A DNA stretch of 64,000 bases from Idiomarina xiamenensis 10-D-4 (lineage in GTDB: Bacteria > Pseudomonadota > Gammaproteobacteria > Enterobacterales > Alteromonadaceae), in assembly GCF_000299895.1 (NCBI RefSeq), contig NZ_AMRG01000006.1, forward strand, positions 1-64,000, given 5' to 3'. Shown piece after piece: positions 56,664 through 64,000 of the stretch. A program made the position numbers and the translations under genes. Below the pieces are notes generated by a model. The model did not search any database, was not told the origin of the DNA, and was given only the letters and a program-made list of their open reading frames with translations. Positions within the stretch are counted from its first letter, which is position 1. The number at the start of each line of letters is the position of its first letter.

Positions 56664-58034
56664 TTATTCTCCATTTTTAGCTTTTTCAGGCGTTTTTTCT
56701 TGGGTCGCTTCGGTTGCCGTTGATGGCTGTCTCGCTTTTCGTCTGCGCCACACCACAAATCCGATAGCGGCTAACAAAATACTGAGATTAACCATTACCA
56801 CAATAACGATACCGCGCGTCGCAGCCGCTTCTTCCGCCGCGCGTTGTTCAGCTAATGCCTGTTGTTCGGCTAATTGTTGCTGACGTTTTTGTTCCGCGAG
56901 TTGTTCTTTGCTCGGTTGTGGCGCAATTTCACGGGTAATAAACTGAAAGTCATCCAACTTCAATTGTATTTCACGGCCATCGGTGGTGGTCGCAAATAAC
57001 TCGGCTCGCACTAAGTAGCGGCCAAAGGCTAAGTTAGGGATAGCGATACTATAGGGCGGCGCTTGCATAGCTGGCGTGGTAAATTCGCGGCGTTCACCAT
57101 TAGGAAACAAAGTCGTCCCCGTTAACACGATGCTATCAGCTTGCAAGCGATCGTTAGCAACGCTGATTTGCAACTGATGGTCTTGCTGCGGGTTTTCGGC
57201 TTGCTTGATCTCCATGGTCACCGGACTGGCTTCAACCACGATAGGCTGAGCTTCTTCTGAACGATTATAAAGCGGTGTCATGACGCGATAAGTGGGGACG
57301 TACTCGCCTTCTTCTAGGCGTAAATTAAATTCACCGGTAAACACGCCATCCCCCGGTTTTTCATCTAAACCTTTACCATCGTCGGTAAAACTGCCAACTC
57401 GCGCCGGATCCACGCCAAAATTACTGTATTCCGGGTTATTACTGCTGACAAATAGCACATCCAGCCGCACTGCATCTTCAAATGCCGAGGTTTCAACGGC
57501 ATCGTCACCGTTAGTCAGGTAGCCAGTGGTCTTTAATTTTTCGCCACGGAACACGCGCGGCGGTAATGGCTCGGCATGAAACTGTACATCGGTAACCACC
57601 ATCGCTTTGCTTTGTTGCGATAACGTACCGACAACCTGCCAAGGCCCTGGTGGTGGTTGTTTGATGTTGACCATGTCAAAGGTCTCATCGCTATACCAAG
57701 TAACCTTGTCGAGTGGATGCTTGGCTTCGTACCATTTACTGCCATCCGGTAGCACCAGAATAATGGGTGCACTATTGCGTTCACGAAAAAAGACCAAGCT
57801 GATATCGTCGACCTGATAGTCAATGCGAAAACGTTTACCCTCAAACGGCAACTGGTTATTGCCGATATCACCAAACATCTTAAAGGCTTGTTTCTTCCAG
57901 GCATCAGAACCCGGCTCAGGCTTGCCCTCAGCGGTTGTTGCTGGTTGCGCTGCAGCAGTCAATGCAACTGCCGATACCGCCAAACTTAACGCTACGGCTG
58001 TCGCCCAGCGCCCGATTAATCTTGCCAAAGACAC
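56664..58034 (-). CDS. TIGR03503 family protein
   Basis: A 456-residue exported membrane-bound protein. It has a signal peptide (1-29, cleaved after AAA), a large beta-rich periplasmic region (about 40-370) with SDAWKKQAFKMFGDIGN and GVFTGEFNLRLEEGEY, a Gln/Glu-rich coiled coil (about 375-410), one transmembrane helix (about 413-435) and a short basic cytosolic tail. I recognise it as the conserved hypothetical family TIGR03503 of Alteromonadales and vibrios. The function is unknown. Its start overlaps the end of dnaQ by 19 bases, so the two are co-transcribed. Confidence 0.85.
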   Translation of the reverse strand: MSLARLIGRWATAVALSLAVSAVALTAAAQPATTAEGKPEPGSDAWKKQAFKMFGDIGNNQLPFEGKRFRIDYQVDDISLVFFRERNSAPIILVLPDGSKWYEAKHPLDKVTWYSDETFDMVNIKQPPPGPWQVVGTLSQQSKAMVVTDVQFHAEPLPPRVFRGEKLKTTGYLTNGDDAVETSAFEDAVRLDVLFVSSNNPEYSNFGVDPARVGSFTDDGKGLDEKPGDGVFTGEFNLRLEEGEYVPTYRVMTPLYNRSEEAQPIVVEASPVTMEIKQAENPQQDHQLQISVANDRLQADSIVLTGTTLFPNGERREFTTPAMQAPPYSIAIPNLAFGRYLVRAELFATTTDGREIQLKLDDFQFITREIAPQPSKEQLAEQKRQQQLAEQQALAEQRAAEEAAATRGIVIVVMVNLSILLAAIGFVVWRRRKARQPSTATEATQEKTPEKAKNGE

Positions 58035-58714
58035 TTACCCCCTGCTTCTGCAACTAGCGCCAAACGCTGTTGATGTGCCTTCTCTTCATCGGCGGTTGCC
58101 GCTAAAACCTTTAGCGCTGGGCGTTGTTTTATACGACTGATTTCGGTGCCACGCTGCCCCTGCTGCTGCTGGCGACTCGCTAAATCTAACTTAGTTTGGC
58201 CACCGGTCATTAACAAATAAACGTCGGCTAAAATCTCGGCATCCAATAACGCGCCGTGCAGTTCGCGCGATGAGTTATCGACATGATATCGGCGACACAA
58301 GGCATCCAAATTATTCTTTTGTCCGGGATGCTTTTTACGCGCTAACTGTAAGGTATCCAATACGCTACAGTAATCGGCGACCTGACCAAATTGCGGATTC
58401 AGCTTTTGAAACTCATGCTCCATAAAGCCGACGTCAAAAGGTGCGTTGTGAATAACCAGTTCGGCGCCCTGAATAAAACTTAAAAAGTCATCGGCAATCT
58501 GAGCGAATACCGGCTTATCGGCCAAATATTCATTGGTAATGCCGTGCACCTCGATGGCCTCTTGCTCGACCACCCGCTCGGGGTTGATATAGACGTGATA
58601 ATGATTACCGGTCAAACGTCGATTAACCAGTTCAACACAGCCGATTTCGATAATACGATGACCTTGTTTAGGGTCAATACCGGTGGTTTCTGTATCTAAC
58701 ACCACTTGCCGCAT
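58016..58714 (-). CDS. dnaQ: DNA polymerase III subunit epsilon (3'-5' proofreading exonuclease)
   Basis: The proofreading subunit of the replicative polymerase. The 232-residue DEDDh exonuclease has LDTETTG (Exo I), [14 protein letters not shown] (Exo II), the catalytic His and Asp in [15 protein letters not shown] (Exo III), and a C-terminal tail rich in Gln with a possible clamp/alpha-binding region. The start at 58714 is fixed by AGGA six bases upstream. It diverges from rnhA across 55 bases, as in most gammaproteobacteria, with a -10-like TATAAC (minus strand) at 58725-58730. Confidence 0.96.
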   Translation of the reverse strand: MRQVVLDTETTGIDPKQGHRIIEIGCVELVNRRLTGNHYHVYINPERVVEQEAIEVHGITNEYLADKPVFAQIADDFLSFIQGAELVIHNAPFDVGFMEHEFQKLNPQFGQVADYCSVLDTLQLARKKHPGQKNNLDALCRRYHVDNSSRELHGALLDAEILADVYLLMTGGQTKLDLASRQQQQGQRGTEISRIKQRPALKVLAATADEEKAHQQRLALVAEAGGKCLWQD

Positions 58715-58769
58715 AAAAATTCCTGTTATACTCACGCTCATTCAGATAGCAGCCATAGTAGCAACATCT

Positions 58770-59240
58770 ATGCGACAGCAGAAGCAGGTAAACATTTTTA
58801 CCGACGGTTCTTGTTTAGGTAACCCAGGACCGGGCGGTTATGGTGCCATTATAGAGTATGGAAAACACCGTAAAGAATTGCAGCAAGGTTATCAATTAAC
58901 CACCAATAATCGTATGGAAATGCTGGCGGCGGTGCGTGCTTTAGAAACGCTCACCCAACCCTGTCAGGTCGAACTGTATAGTGACAGCCAATATTTGCGG
59001 CAAGGCATTACGCAATGGATCCATAACTGGAAACGCAACGGTTGGCGCACCGCGGATAAGAAAACGGTCAAAAACGCTGACTTATGGCAAGCCTTAGACC
59101 AACAATGTCAGCGCCATCAAATTGCTTGGCACTGGGTAAAAGGACATGCGGGTCATCCGCAAAATGAACGTTGCGACGAACTTGCGCGCACTGCCGCGGG
59201 CGGTAACGATTTGGCCACCGACCACGGCTATCAGACTTAA
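58770..59240 (+). CDS. rnhA: Ribonuclease HI
   Basis: RNase HI cleaves the RNA strand of RNA/DNA hybrids. The 156-residue product has the catalytic set Asp in [14 protein letters not shown], Glu in NNRMEMLA, Asp in YSDSQYL and Asp in NERCDELAR, plus the basic handle [10 protein letters not shown]. The longer open frame starts inside dnaQ; ATG at 58770 gives the family N-terminus. Its end overlaps the convergent DUF6691 gene by 4 bases. Confidence 0.97.
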   Translation: MRQQKQVNIFTDGSCLGNPGPGGYGAIIEYGKHRKELQQGYQLTTNNRMEMLAAVRALETLTQPCQVELYSDSQYLRQGITQWIHNWKRNGWRTADKKTVKNADLWQALDQQCQRHQIAWHWVKGHAGHPQNERCDELARTAAGGNDLATDHGYQT

Positions 59241-59659
59241 TTTCTGCGGGTCAGTGGCCAACGTTTAGCTAAGCTAAAGCCCAACAGCATGGTCGCCACA
59301 AACAACAGTGTGCCAGCTTGCAAGCCGCCCAAGGCGGCCAAGGCAGGACCTGGACAGTAGCCAACCAAGCCCCAACCGACACCAAACAACAACGCTCCCA
59401 GCACTAATGGTCGGTCGATCTGGTGCTTTTCCGGGAGATGAAAACGTTCATGCCACAATGGTCGTTGACGCCGACGGCTGAGCCAGTAACCAACACTGTA
59501 GGTTAAAAACGCACTGACCATGACCAGCAACAATGTTGGGTCCCAATGCCCACGTAGATTCAAAAAGTTAACCACCTTAACGGGGTCAATCATGCCGGAT
59601 AACGTGATCCCCAACGCCATCAGTGCCCCCGCCAGCCAAGCGGCAATAAAGCTACGCAT
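59237..59659 (-). CDS. YeeE/YedE family half-transporter (DUF6691)
   Basis: A 140-residue membrane protein with four hydrophobic helices. It carries [22 protein letters not shown], the diagnostic DUF6691 stretch, and [19 protein letters not shown] with a conserved Cys. YeeE/YedE proteins take up thiosulfate; in split forms two half-size proteins work together. The start at 59659 has GGAG six bases upstream and overlaps the stop of the other half by 8 bases. It is the last gene of the four-gene sulfur operon. Confidence 0.92.
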   Translation of the reverse strand: MRSFIAAWLAGALMALGITLSGMIDPVKVVNFLNLRGHWDPTLLLVMVSAFLTYSVGYWLSRRRQRPLWHERFHLPEKHQIDRPLVLGALLFGVGWGLVGYCPGPALAALGGLQAGTLLFVATMLLGFSLAKRWPLTRRN

Positions 59660-60083
59660 ACTGTACTCCGTTAAAGAAACTGGCAACGACAATACCTGCC
59701 AGCATAAAAATAACGGTAGCCAAGATTGACCGTGGCGACCAACGACTCATACCACAGACCCCATGACCACTCGTGCAGCCACTCCCCCAGCGTGTGCCCA
59801 AGCCGACTAACAGTCCCGCTAAGGCCACCCACCAAGAGACTTCAGGGGCATGCCAACTGACATTTAAGGCGTCGTGAACCCACGCTAGATAAAGCATCGG
59901 TGTGGTTAATAAACCCAATAAAAACCCCGCCCGCCAGCGACGTCCACCGCTTTCAAACAAAAAGCCAGCAGTAATACCTGAAATGCCTGCGACTCGACCT
60001 AATAGCCACCACAGCAGCAGCGCCCCTAAACCAATTAGCACGCCACCGATAACCCCGCTGAGCGGTGTGAATTCCGTCACCAT
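59652..60083 (-). CDS. YeeE/YedE family half-transporter
   Basis: A 143-residue four-helix membrane protein, partner of the DUF6691 half. The conserved Cys motif GSGCTSGHGVCGMSRWSPRS is the sulfur-relay site of the YeeE/YedE thiosulfate transporter family. It starts 7 bases after the rhodanese stop and overlaps the next half, so all are translated from one message. Uptake of thiosulfate or other sulfane sulfur into the cytosol is the likely role. Confidence 0.93.
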   Translation of the reverse strand: MVTEFTPLSGVIGGVLIGLGALLLWWLLGRVAGISGITAGFLFESGGRRWRAGFLLGLLTTPMLYLAWVHDALNVSWHAPEVSWWVALAGLLVGLGTRWGSGCTSGHGVCGMSRWSPRSILATVIFMLAGIVVASFFNGVQYA

Positions 60084-60090
60084 AGCCGCT

Positions 60091-60483
60091 TCACTCTGTC
60101 ACTTGTGGTAACTCGGCTTGTTGCCAAGCACTCATGCCACCACTGACCGAATAAACCTGTTTAAAGCCCATTCTTTGTAAACTCTCAGCCGCCAATGCAG
60201 AACGCCCACCGGAGCGGCAAATTAAATACAACGGGTCCTTCGCCATGCGCTGTAAAGCGTCATCATAACCGGCAACATCGGGGTGTTGAGCCAGTTGCAT
60301 CTCTAATACACCGCGCGGCATGTTGACTGCGTCGGCAATGTGACCACTGCTAAATTCTGCCGGCTCGCGTACATCAATTAAGCGCTGCCCATCGGCTAAC
60401 GCCGCCCGCAATTGTTCAATCGAGACTTGCTGCACGTTGTCCTGCGCGGCTTGACATAACTGTTGGGGGTTCATCAGATTCAT
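60091..60483 (-). CDS. Single-domain rhodanese-like sulfurtransferase
   Basis: A 130-residue rhodanese with a substrate-binding DVREPAEFSSGHIADAVNMPRG region and catalytic Cys89 in the loop CRSGGRSA, which should bind sulfane sulfur. No signal peptide is present, so it is cytosolic. GGAG lies six bases before the ATG. It sits between the TSUP exporter and the YeeE/YedE halves, so it probably accepts imported sulfur and passes it on or produces sulfite for export. Confidence 0.94.
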   Translation of the reverse strand: MNLMNPQQLCQAAQDNVQQVSIEQLRAALADGQRLIDVREPAEFSSGHIADAVNMPRGVLEMQLAQHPDVAGYDDALQRMAKDPLYLICRSGGRSALAAESLQRMGFKQVYSVSGGMSAWQQAELPQVTE

Positions 60484-60518
60484 CGTTAACTCCTTTATAC
60501 AAAAACGGTTAGCATGGC

Positions 60519-61313
60519 CTACAGCGACTGCGTCATCACCAGCGCTGCCATCAACACTAAAAATATAGCGAAACTACGTTTTAATGCGAGCGTCGGTAGG
60601 CGTTGTCCCAGTCCTTTACCTATGCGACTGCCCATCGCTCCGATCACAATAATGGTCAGCATGGCAAGCCACGGTAAACTTTGTTGTTGCTGGTGCAAGT
60701 CCCACCAATAACGCACGAAGCCGCTGTAACTTTGTAGGACAATGATCACTAAACTAGTCGCTATTGCGGCAGGCAAGGTTAGCCCAGCTAACAGCACTAA
60801 CGCGGGAACGATTAAGAAACCGCCACCCACACCGACAAATCCAGTTGCTACCCCGACGCCGCAGCCGACCAACAATAAGACCCCTATTGGCGCTTGATGC
60901 GGTTGTAGTTGCTGTGTCGGCGATTGCCACATACGGTAACTGGCTAACAACATCAATAAACTAAACAAGGTTAACTGCCAGACACTATCGACTAATCCGC
61001 CTAGCCAAGCACCTAAGTATGTACCGAGCATCCCGGGTAGTCCGAACCACAGCACATGCCGCCCCTGTATTTGGCGACGTTGCTCAGCGTTGCTCAGATA
61101 ACCCATGACGCTTAACAACGCAATGTTGCCAACAATGAATAACGATGCGGCGATCGCGATTTTGGCCGGAAGCTGTAGCCCATAAAGTAACAGCGGTAGC
61201 GTTAAGATTGAGCCACCCGAGCCGAATAAGCCTAAACTCAAGCCGATGAGCAATGCGGCTGGCACTGTCATTGCCAAGTTCGAACTTGCCGTAGAAAAAA
61301 ACTCGCTTATCAC
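60519..61313 (-). CDS. TSUP family (TauE/SafE) membrane transporter
   Basis: A 264-residue membrane protein of eight predicted helices, with [15 protein letters not shown] in the first repeat and [22 protein letters not shown] in the second. The family moves sulfite, sulfoacetate or related anions, usually outwards. It is the first gene of the operon with rhodanese and YeeE/YedE. The start is GTG at 61313; the ATG at 61271 is an alternative, and neither has a strong ribosome site. A perfect inverted repeat lies 13 bases upstream of the GTG. Confidence 0.92.
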   Translation of the reverse strand: MISEFFSTASSNLAMTVPAALLIGLSLGLFGSGGSILTLPLLLYGLQLPAKIAIAASLFIVGNIALLSVMGYLSNAEQRRQIQGRHVLWFGLPGMLGTYLGAWLGGLVDSVWQLTLFSLLMLLASYRMWQSPTQQLQPHQAPIGVLLLVGCGVGVATGFVGVGGGFLIVPALVLLAGLTLPAAIATSLVIIVLQSYSGFVRYWWDLHQQQQSLPWLAMLTIIVIGAMGSRIGKGLGQRLPTLALKRSFAIFLVLMAALVMTQSL

Positions 61314-61325
61314 TTTTAGCTATTA

Positions 61326-61352
61326 CCTTATAACCAAAATGAACTTATAAGG
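61326..61352. promoter_or_regulatory. Inverted repeat upstream of the sulfur operon
   Basis: CCTTATAA and TTATAAGG are perfect 8-base arms around 11 bases, 13-39 bases ahead of the TSUP start. The AT-rich dyad resembles operators of ArsR-type sulfide/persulfide sensors (BigR/SqrR) that often control such operons. No such regulator is encoded in the window. Confidence 0.5.
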
Positions 61353-61412
61353 CGAGTTTGGCACAATTGGGCTGATCTGCAACTATTTTTGCATTGCGCT
61401 GTGCATGCGCAG

Positions 61413-62171
61413 TTAACGGCGTTGACTCATGCCAGCTAAACGCAAACCATTGACAGGTTTTGCTTGACGCTTTTTCTTACCCACCAGGGTCAACGGGTAT
61501 TCGCGCTTGCGGGCAACAATAAGATAGCAACTCCCCAACAACGGCAAACGCTTGGCGAGTGCTTGTAACCAAGCTGGGCTGGGATTGCTTTTCGGCGTCA
61601 ATTTAGGCCACAACAAACTGGCGGCAAAATACTGACTATCAATGACTTCGTAGTGTAATAACGCCAACCAATCCAACACCCGAGCACGAGTGAAGTAGCG
61701 TCCTCGCCAGGGGTATTGGCGTTGCTCAAACTGAATTAAGCCGGGTAATACCGCCGGCGATAAGGGATTAAAACCAATTAACAACAGATGACCGTCAGCG
61801 ATAAGGCTGTGAGTAGCCTCGCGCAACACTTGATGGGGGTCACGCTCAAACTCCAACACGCCTGCCATCAACACGGCATCAATACTGGCTTCGGCGAATG
61901 GCCAGTGGCAGTAGCTAGCTTGTAACTGAGCGTCAGCATTGAGGTCGCTTAATTCACTCAACATCGTTAGCTGATGTTTCACCGGCGAGCATTGCGTGTC
62001 GAGCTGAGCGGCCAGATTACCGCATTTAATCAGATGGTAACCAAACGCCTGACTCAATGGTTCCGCAATGACCTCATTGGCTTGCTGCAGTAACCACTCC
62101 CCGTGAGCCAGTTGCTGCCAGTTGTTGGGGCTGGTCAGACAATGTTCTAATAGAGCCGGTTTTAACCGCAC
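61413..62171 (-). CDS. Class I SAM-dependent methyltransferase
   Basis: A 252-residue methyltransferase-fold protein. In place of a clear Gly-rich SAM loop it has HLIKCGNLA; later motifs are SYCHWPFAEASIDAVLMAGVLEFERDPHQVLREA (acidic and post-II motifs) and GHLLLIGFNPLSP. The basic C-terminus (VGKKKRQAKPVNGLRL) suggests nucleic acid or membrane contact. It is the usual divergent neighbour of gloB in gammaproteobacteria; the substrate is unknown. The gloB promoter overlaps its 5' end. Confidence 0.85.
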   Translation of the reverse strand: MRLKPALLEHCLTSPNNWQQLAHGEWLLQQANEVIAEPLSQAFGYHLIKCGNLAAQLDTQCSPVKHQLTMLSELSDLNADAQLQASYCHWPFAEASIDAVLMAGVLEFERDPHQVLREATHSLIADGHLLLIGFNPLSPAVLPGLIQFEQRQYPWRGRYFTRARVLDWLALLHYEVIDSQYFAASLLWPKLTPKSNPSPAWLQALAKRLPLLGSCYLIVARKREYPLTLVGKKKRQAKPVNGLRLAGMSQRR

Positions 62172-62190
62172 GCCGTTTTCCTTGTATAAT
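62162..62190 (+). promoter_or_regulatory. Sigma-70 promoter of gloB
   Basis: TTAACC and the extended -10 TGTATAAT (TATAAT at 62185-62190) are 17 bases apart. The -10 is a perfect consensus. The transcript would begin near 62197, about 67 bases before the gloB ATG. Confidence 0.6.
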
Positions 62191-62263
62191 CACGTTACTG
62201 ACTGATCACTCGACGCTGAGCAACGAAGCGCTCATCATTCACCCGCAGACCAGAGGATAGCCC

Positions 62264-63031
62264 ATGCAAGTCAGCGCCATTCCCGCTTTTGACGATAACT
62301 ATATTTGGTTATTACGTCACACCGATGACAGTGCCGTGGTTGTCGACCCCGGTCAAGCTGAGCCGGTATTACGGGTACTGACCGAACAGCAATTAACTTT
62401 AGCAGCGATTTTATTGACTCACCACCATCATGACCACACTGGCGGCGTCGCGAAGTTACGCGAACATTACCCAAAGTGTCGCGTTTACGGACCTGCCGAC
62501 AGTCCATTTACGGATATTGATGAAAGCTTAGTCGATGGCGATGTCATTCACTTACCCAGCTTACAACAACAGTTTCAAATTATGGCGACACCGGGTCATA
62601 CTCTCGATCACATTGTGTTTTATGCGCGCGGCTACTTATTTTGCGGTGATACATTATTCTCAGGTGGTTGCGGCCGTATGTTCGAAGGTGACGCAGTTGG
62701 TTTTTGGTCATCTTTACAACGCCTGCGCGAACTCCCCGGTGATACACGAGTCTATTGTGCACACGAATATACGCAAGCCAACTTAGCCTTCGCCAGTAAA
62801 GTTGAGCCAGACAATGTACTGCTGCAAAACTACCGCGAACGAGTGAACTGGTTACGCCAACAGCAACAACCCAGTTTACCTAGCAGCTTGCTACAAGAGC
62901 TAGCCGTGAATCCGTTTTTACGTGCCGATCAGGCTAGCGTCAAAACCGCAGCAGAAACTCACGTGGGTCATCCACTGAGCGATGCCGCGGCGGTGTTTGC
63001 AACTATTAGGCAGTGGAAAGACCACGACTAA
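62264..63031 (+). CDS. gloB: Hydroxyacylglutathione hydrolase (glyoxalase II)
   Basis: GloB hydrolyses S-lactoylglutathione to lactate and glutathione, the second step of methylglyoxal detoxification. The 255-residue metallo-beta-lactamase fold protein has the dinuclear metal motif THHHHDHTGG (52-61), ATPGHTLDHI, FCGDTLFSGGCGRMFEG and CAHEYTQANLAFA. The C-terminal HAGH domain with NPFLRAD is complete. A strong -10 element lies upstream, and mltD follows 68 bases later on the same strand. Confidence 0.97.
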   Translation: MQVSAIPAFDDNYIWLLRHTDDSAVVVDPGQAEPVLRVLTEQQLTLAAILLTHHHHDHTGGVAKLREHYPKCRVYGPADSPFTDIDESLVDGDVIHLPSLQQQFQIMATPGHTLDHIVFYARGYLFCGDTLFSGGCGRMFEGDAVGFWSSLQRLRELPGDTRVYCAHEYTQANLAFASKVEPDNVLLQNYRERVNWLRQQQQPSLPSSLLQELAVNPFLRADQASVKTAAETHVGHPLSDAAAVFATIRQWKDHD

Positions 63032-63099
63032 TTCTATACACTGCCATCACGCTGTGTTAACAAACAGTAAAGATTTAACGGCCAAATAGAGATTGACCG

Positions 63100-64000
63100 A
63101 TGATAAAGAACGTTGCTGCAAGCAGCCTGTGTGGATTAACGCTGATCCTTAGCGGTTGTCAATTAACCTCAACCAACGATGCAGAACCGGCAGTTGCCAA
63201 TCACGCAACTGGCCCTCAAAGCCTACCTTTACAGCAGGGCTTACAAGCTTTTGCGTTGACCTCGCCGATTGCGAAGCAAGCACCTGTGGCGACAGATACG
63301 GTAACGGCGCAAGCGGTGGTGTCACCGCAGCAACAAGCTTTACTCTGGCAGCGTATTCGCATGCAGATGAAGTTGGCTATTCCAGATAACAAGCGTATTG
63401 ATGTGCAACGCCAGTGGTACTTGCGTAACCCGCACTATATGGAACGTGTAGCCAAACGTGCAGCGCCGTTTTTGTACATGATTGTAGAACAAGTTGAAGC
63501 ACGAGACATGCCGCTGGAGCTGGCATTATTACCGATCGTTGAAAGTGCTTTTGATCCCTTTGCTTATTCACACGGCCGTGCTTCTGGGATTTGGCAGTTT
63601 ATCCCAGGCACCGCACAGCACTTCGGCTTAGGTATCGATTGGTGGTATGACGGTCGGCGCGATGTTTATGCCGCTACCGAAGCAGCACTCGACTATCTGT
63701 CCTACTTGCATAAGTATTTTGATGGTAACTGGATGCAGGCGTTAGCGGCTTATAATTCAGGTGAAGGCCGAGTTGCTAATGCGATTCGCAAAAATAAACG
63801 TGCGCATAAGCCGACCGACTTCTGGTCATTAGATCTACCGCGCGAAACTCGCGCTTACGTCCCTAAATTACTGGCGTTAGCAGATATTCTGAAGAATAAC
63901 GATGCTTACGGTTTTGATTGGTATCCGATCGACAATGTGCCGCAGTTGGAGCGCATCGAGTTAGATAGCCAAATCGATTTAGCCAAGGCTGCCGAATTGG
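63100..64000 (+). CDS. mltD: Membrane-bound lytic murein transglycosylase D, 5' part
   Basis: MltD cleaves peptidoglycan glycan strands to form 1,6-anhydro ends. The gene starts with ATG at 63100 and is open to the window edge (300 codons). It has a lipobox (LSGC, Cys20), a linker rich in Gln and Ala (20-80) and the SLT domain with catalytic Glu148 in LPIVESAFDP, followed by GRASGIWQFIPGTAQ and ALAAYNSGEGRV. The C-terminal LysM repeats expected for the family would lie outside the window. It follows gloB, its normal neighbour. Confidence 0.96.
   Translation, partial: MIKNVAASSLCGLTLILSGCQLTSTNDAEPAVANHATGPQSLPLQQGLQAFALTSPIAKQAPVATDTVTAQAVVSPQQQALLWQRIRMQMKLAIPDNKRIDVQRQWYLRNPHYMERVAKRAAPFLYMIVEQVEARDMPLELALLPIVESAFDPFAYSHGRASGIWQFIPGTAQHFGLGIDWWYDGRRDVYAATEAALDYLSYLHKYFDGNWMQALAAYNSGEGRVANAIRKNKRAHKPTDFWSLDLPRETRAYVPKLLALADILKNNDAYGFDWYPIDNVPQLERIELDSQIDLAKAAEL

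Noticed and set aside
58683-58769. Longer start for rnhA
   Set aside because: It would begin inside dnaQ on the opposite strand; the family N-terminus starts at 58770.
61275-61288. 14-bp palindrome CAAGTTCGAACTTG
   Set aside because: If the GTG start at 61313 is used it lies inside the TSUP coding sequence; kept only as a minor alternative operator.

Overview
The window is chromosomal DNA of a gammaproteobacterium, most likely an Alteromonadales-type marine bacterium (Idiomarina/Rheinheimera/Shewanella-like). I infer this from gene content and order: dnaE-accA-tilS, dnaQ/rnhA divergent pair beside two tRNA-Asp genes, methyltransferase/gloB/mltD, purM-purN-DUF3108, a bkdA1-bkdA2-bkdB operon, fadE with a FadR-like site, and a TIGR03503-type protein. 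Base composition looks even (about half GC). There is no phage, insertion sequence, CRISPR array or rRNA. The genus cannot be fixed from what I can see.

Layout. 1-2125: a mipA/response regulator/histidine kinase operon whose kinase frame stops inside HAMP at the window edge. 2240-5561: an SDR-like protein, an Old Yellow Enzyme and a GNAT-C39 peptidase fusion. 5812-8354: purM, a frameshifted purN and a DUF3108 protein. 8542-12719: fadE with its operator and an AbgT-type transporter. 12749-19252: a compact seven-gene operon (thermostable-hemolysin-family protein, AMP-binding ligase, TenA-like diiron protein, SDR, TPR protein, response regulator, histidine kinase) preceded by phased TTAA hexamers. 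19376-30000: Bcr/CflA pump, a CxxC protein, a broken 5'-nucleotidase, a 2OG-Fe(II) oxygenase, a small outer-membrane protein, argE, rnhB, a second AbgT transporter, an SDR and a membrane-anchored protein. 30094-35854: the branched-chain keto acid dehydrogenase operon with an 18-bp palindromic operator, then astE and a DUF599 protein. 36009-43778: an RND pump and adaptor, a patatin lipase and a CPA2 antiporter. 43921-47264: a diguanylate cyclase behind a sigma-54 promoter, a DMT exporter and tilS. 47272-58714: accA, dnaE, ndh, an M3 peptidase lipoprotein, a YkgJ protein, two tRNA-Asp genes, TIGR03503 and dnaQ. 58770-64000: rnhA, a four-gene sulfur operon (TSUP, rhodanese, two YeeE/YedE halves), a methyltransferase, gloB and the start of mltD.

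How the genes fit together. Much of the window is housekeeping plus fatty acid, branched-chain amino acid and arginine catabolism, with plausible local control by FadR-like and LiuR-like sites. The best candidate for an undescribed system is the 12749-19252 operon. It combines an acyl-activating ligase, a diiron oxidase fold with all metal ligands present, a reductase and a GNAT/autoinducer-synthase-like protein with its own two-component system. I infer that it makes and responds to a fatty-acid-derived small molecule.

Reading frames are disrupted in three places: purN, the 5'-nucleotidase and the first histidine kinase. These could be real gene decay or consensus errors in the assembly, and raw reads would be needed to tell.
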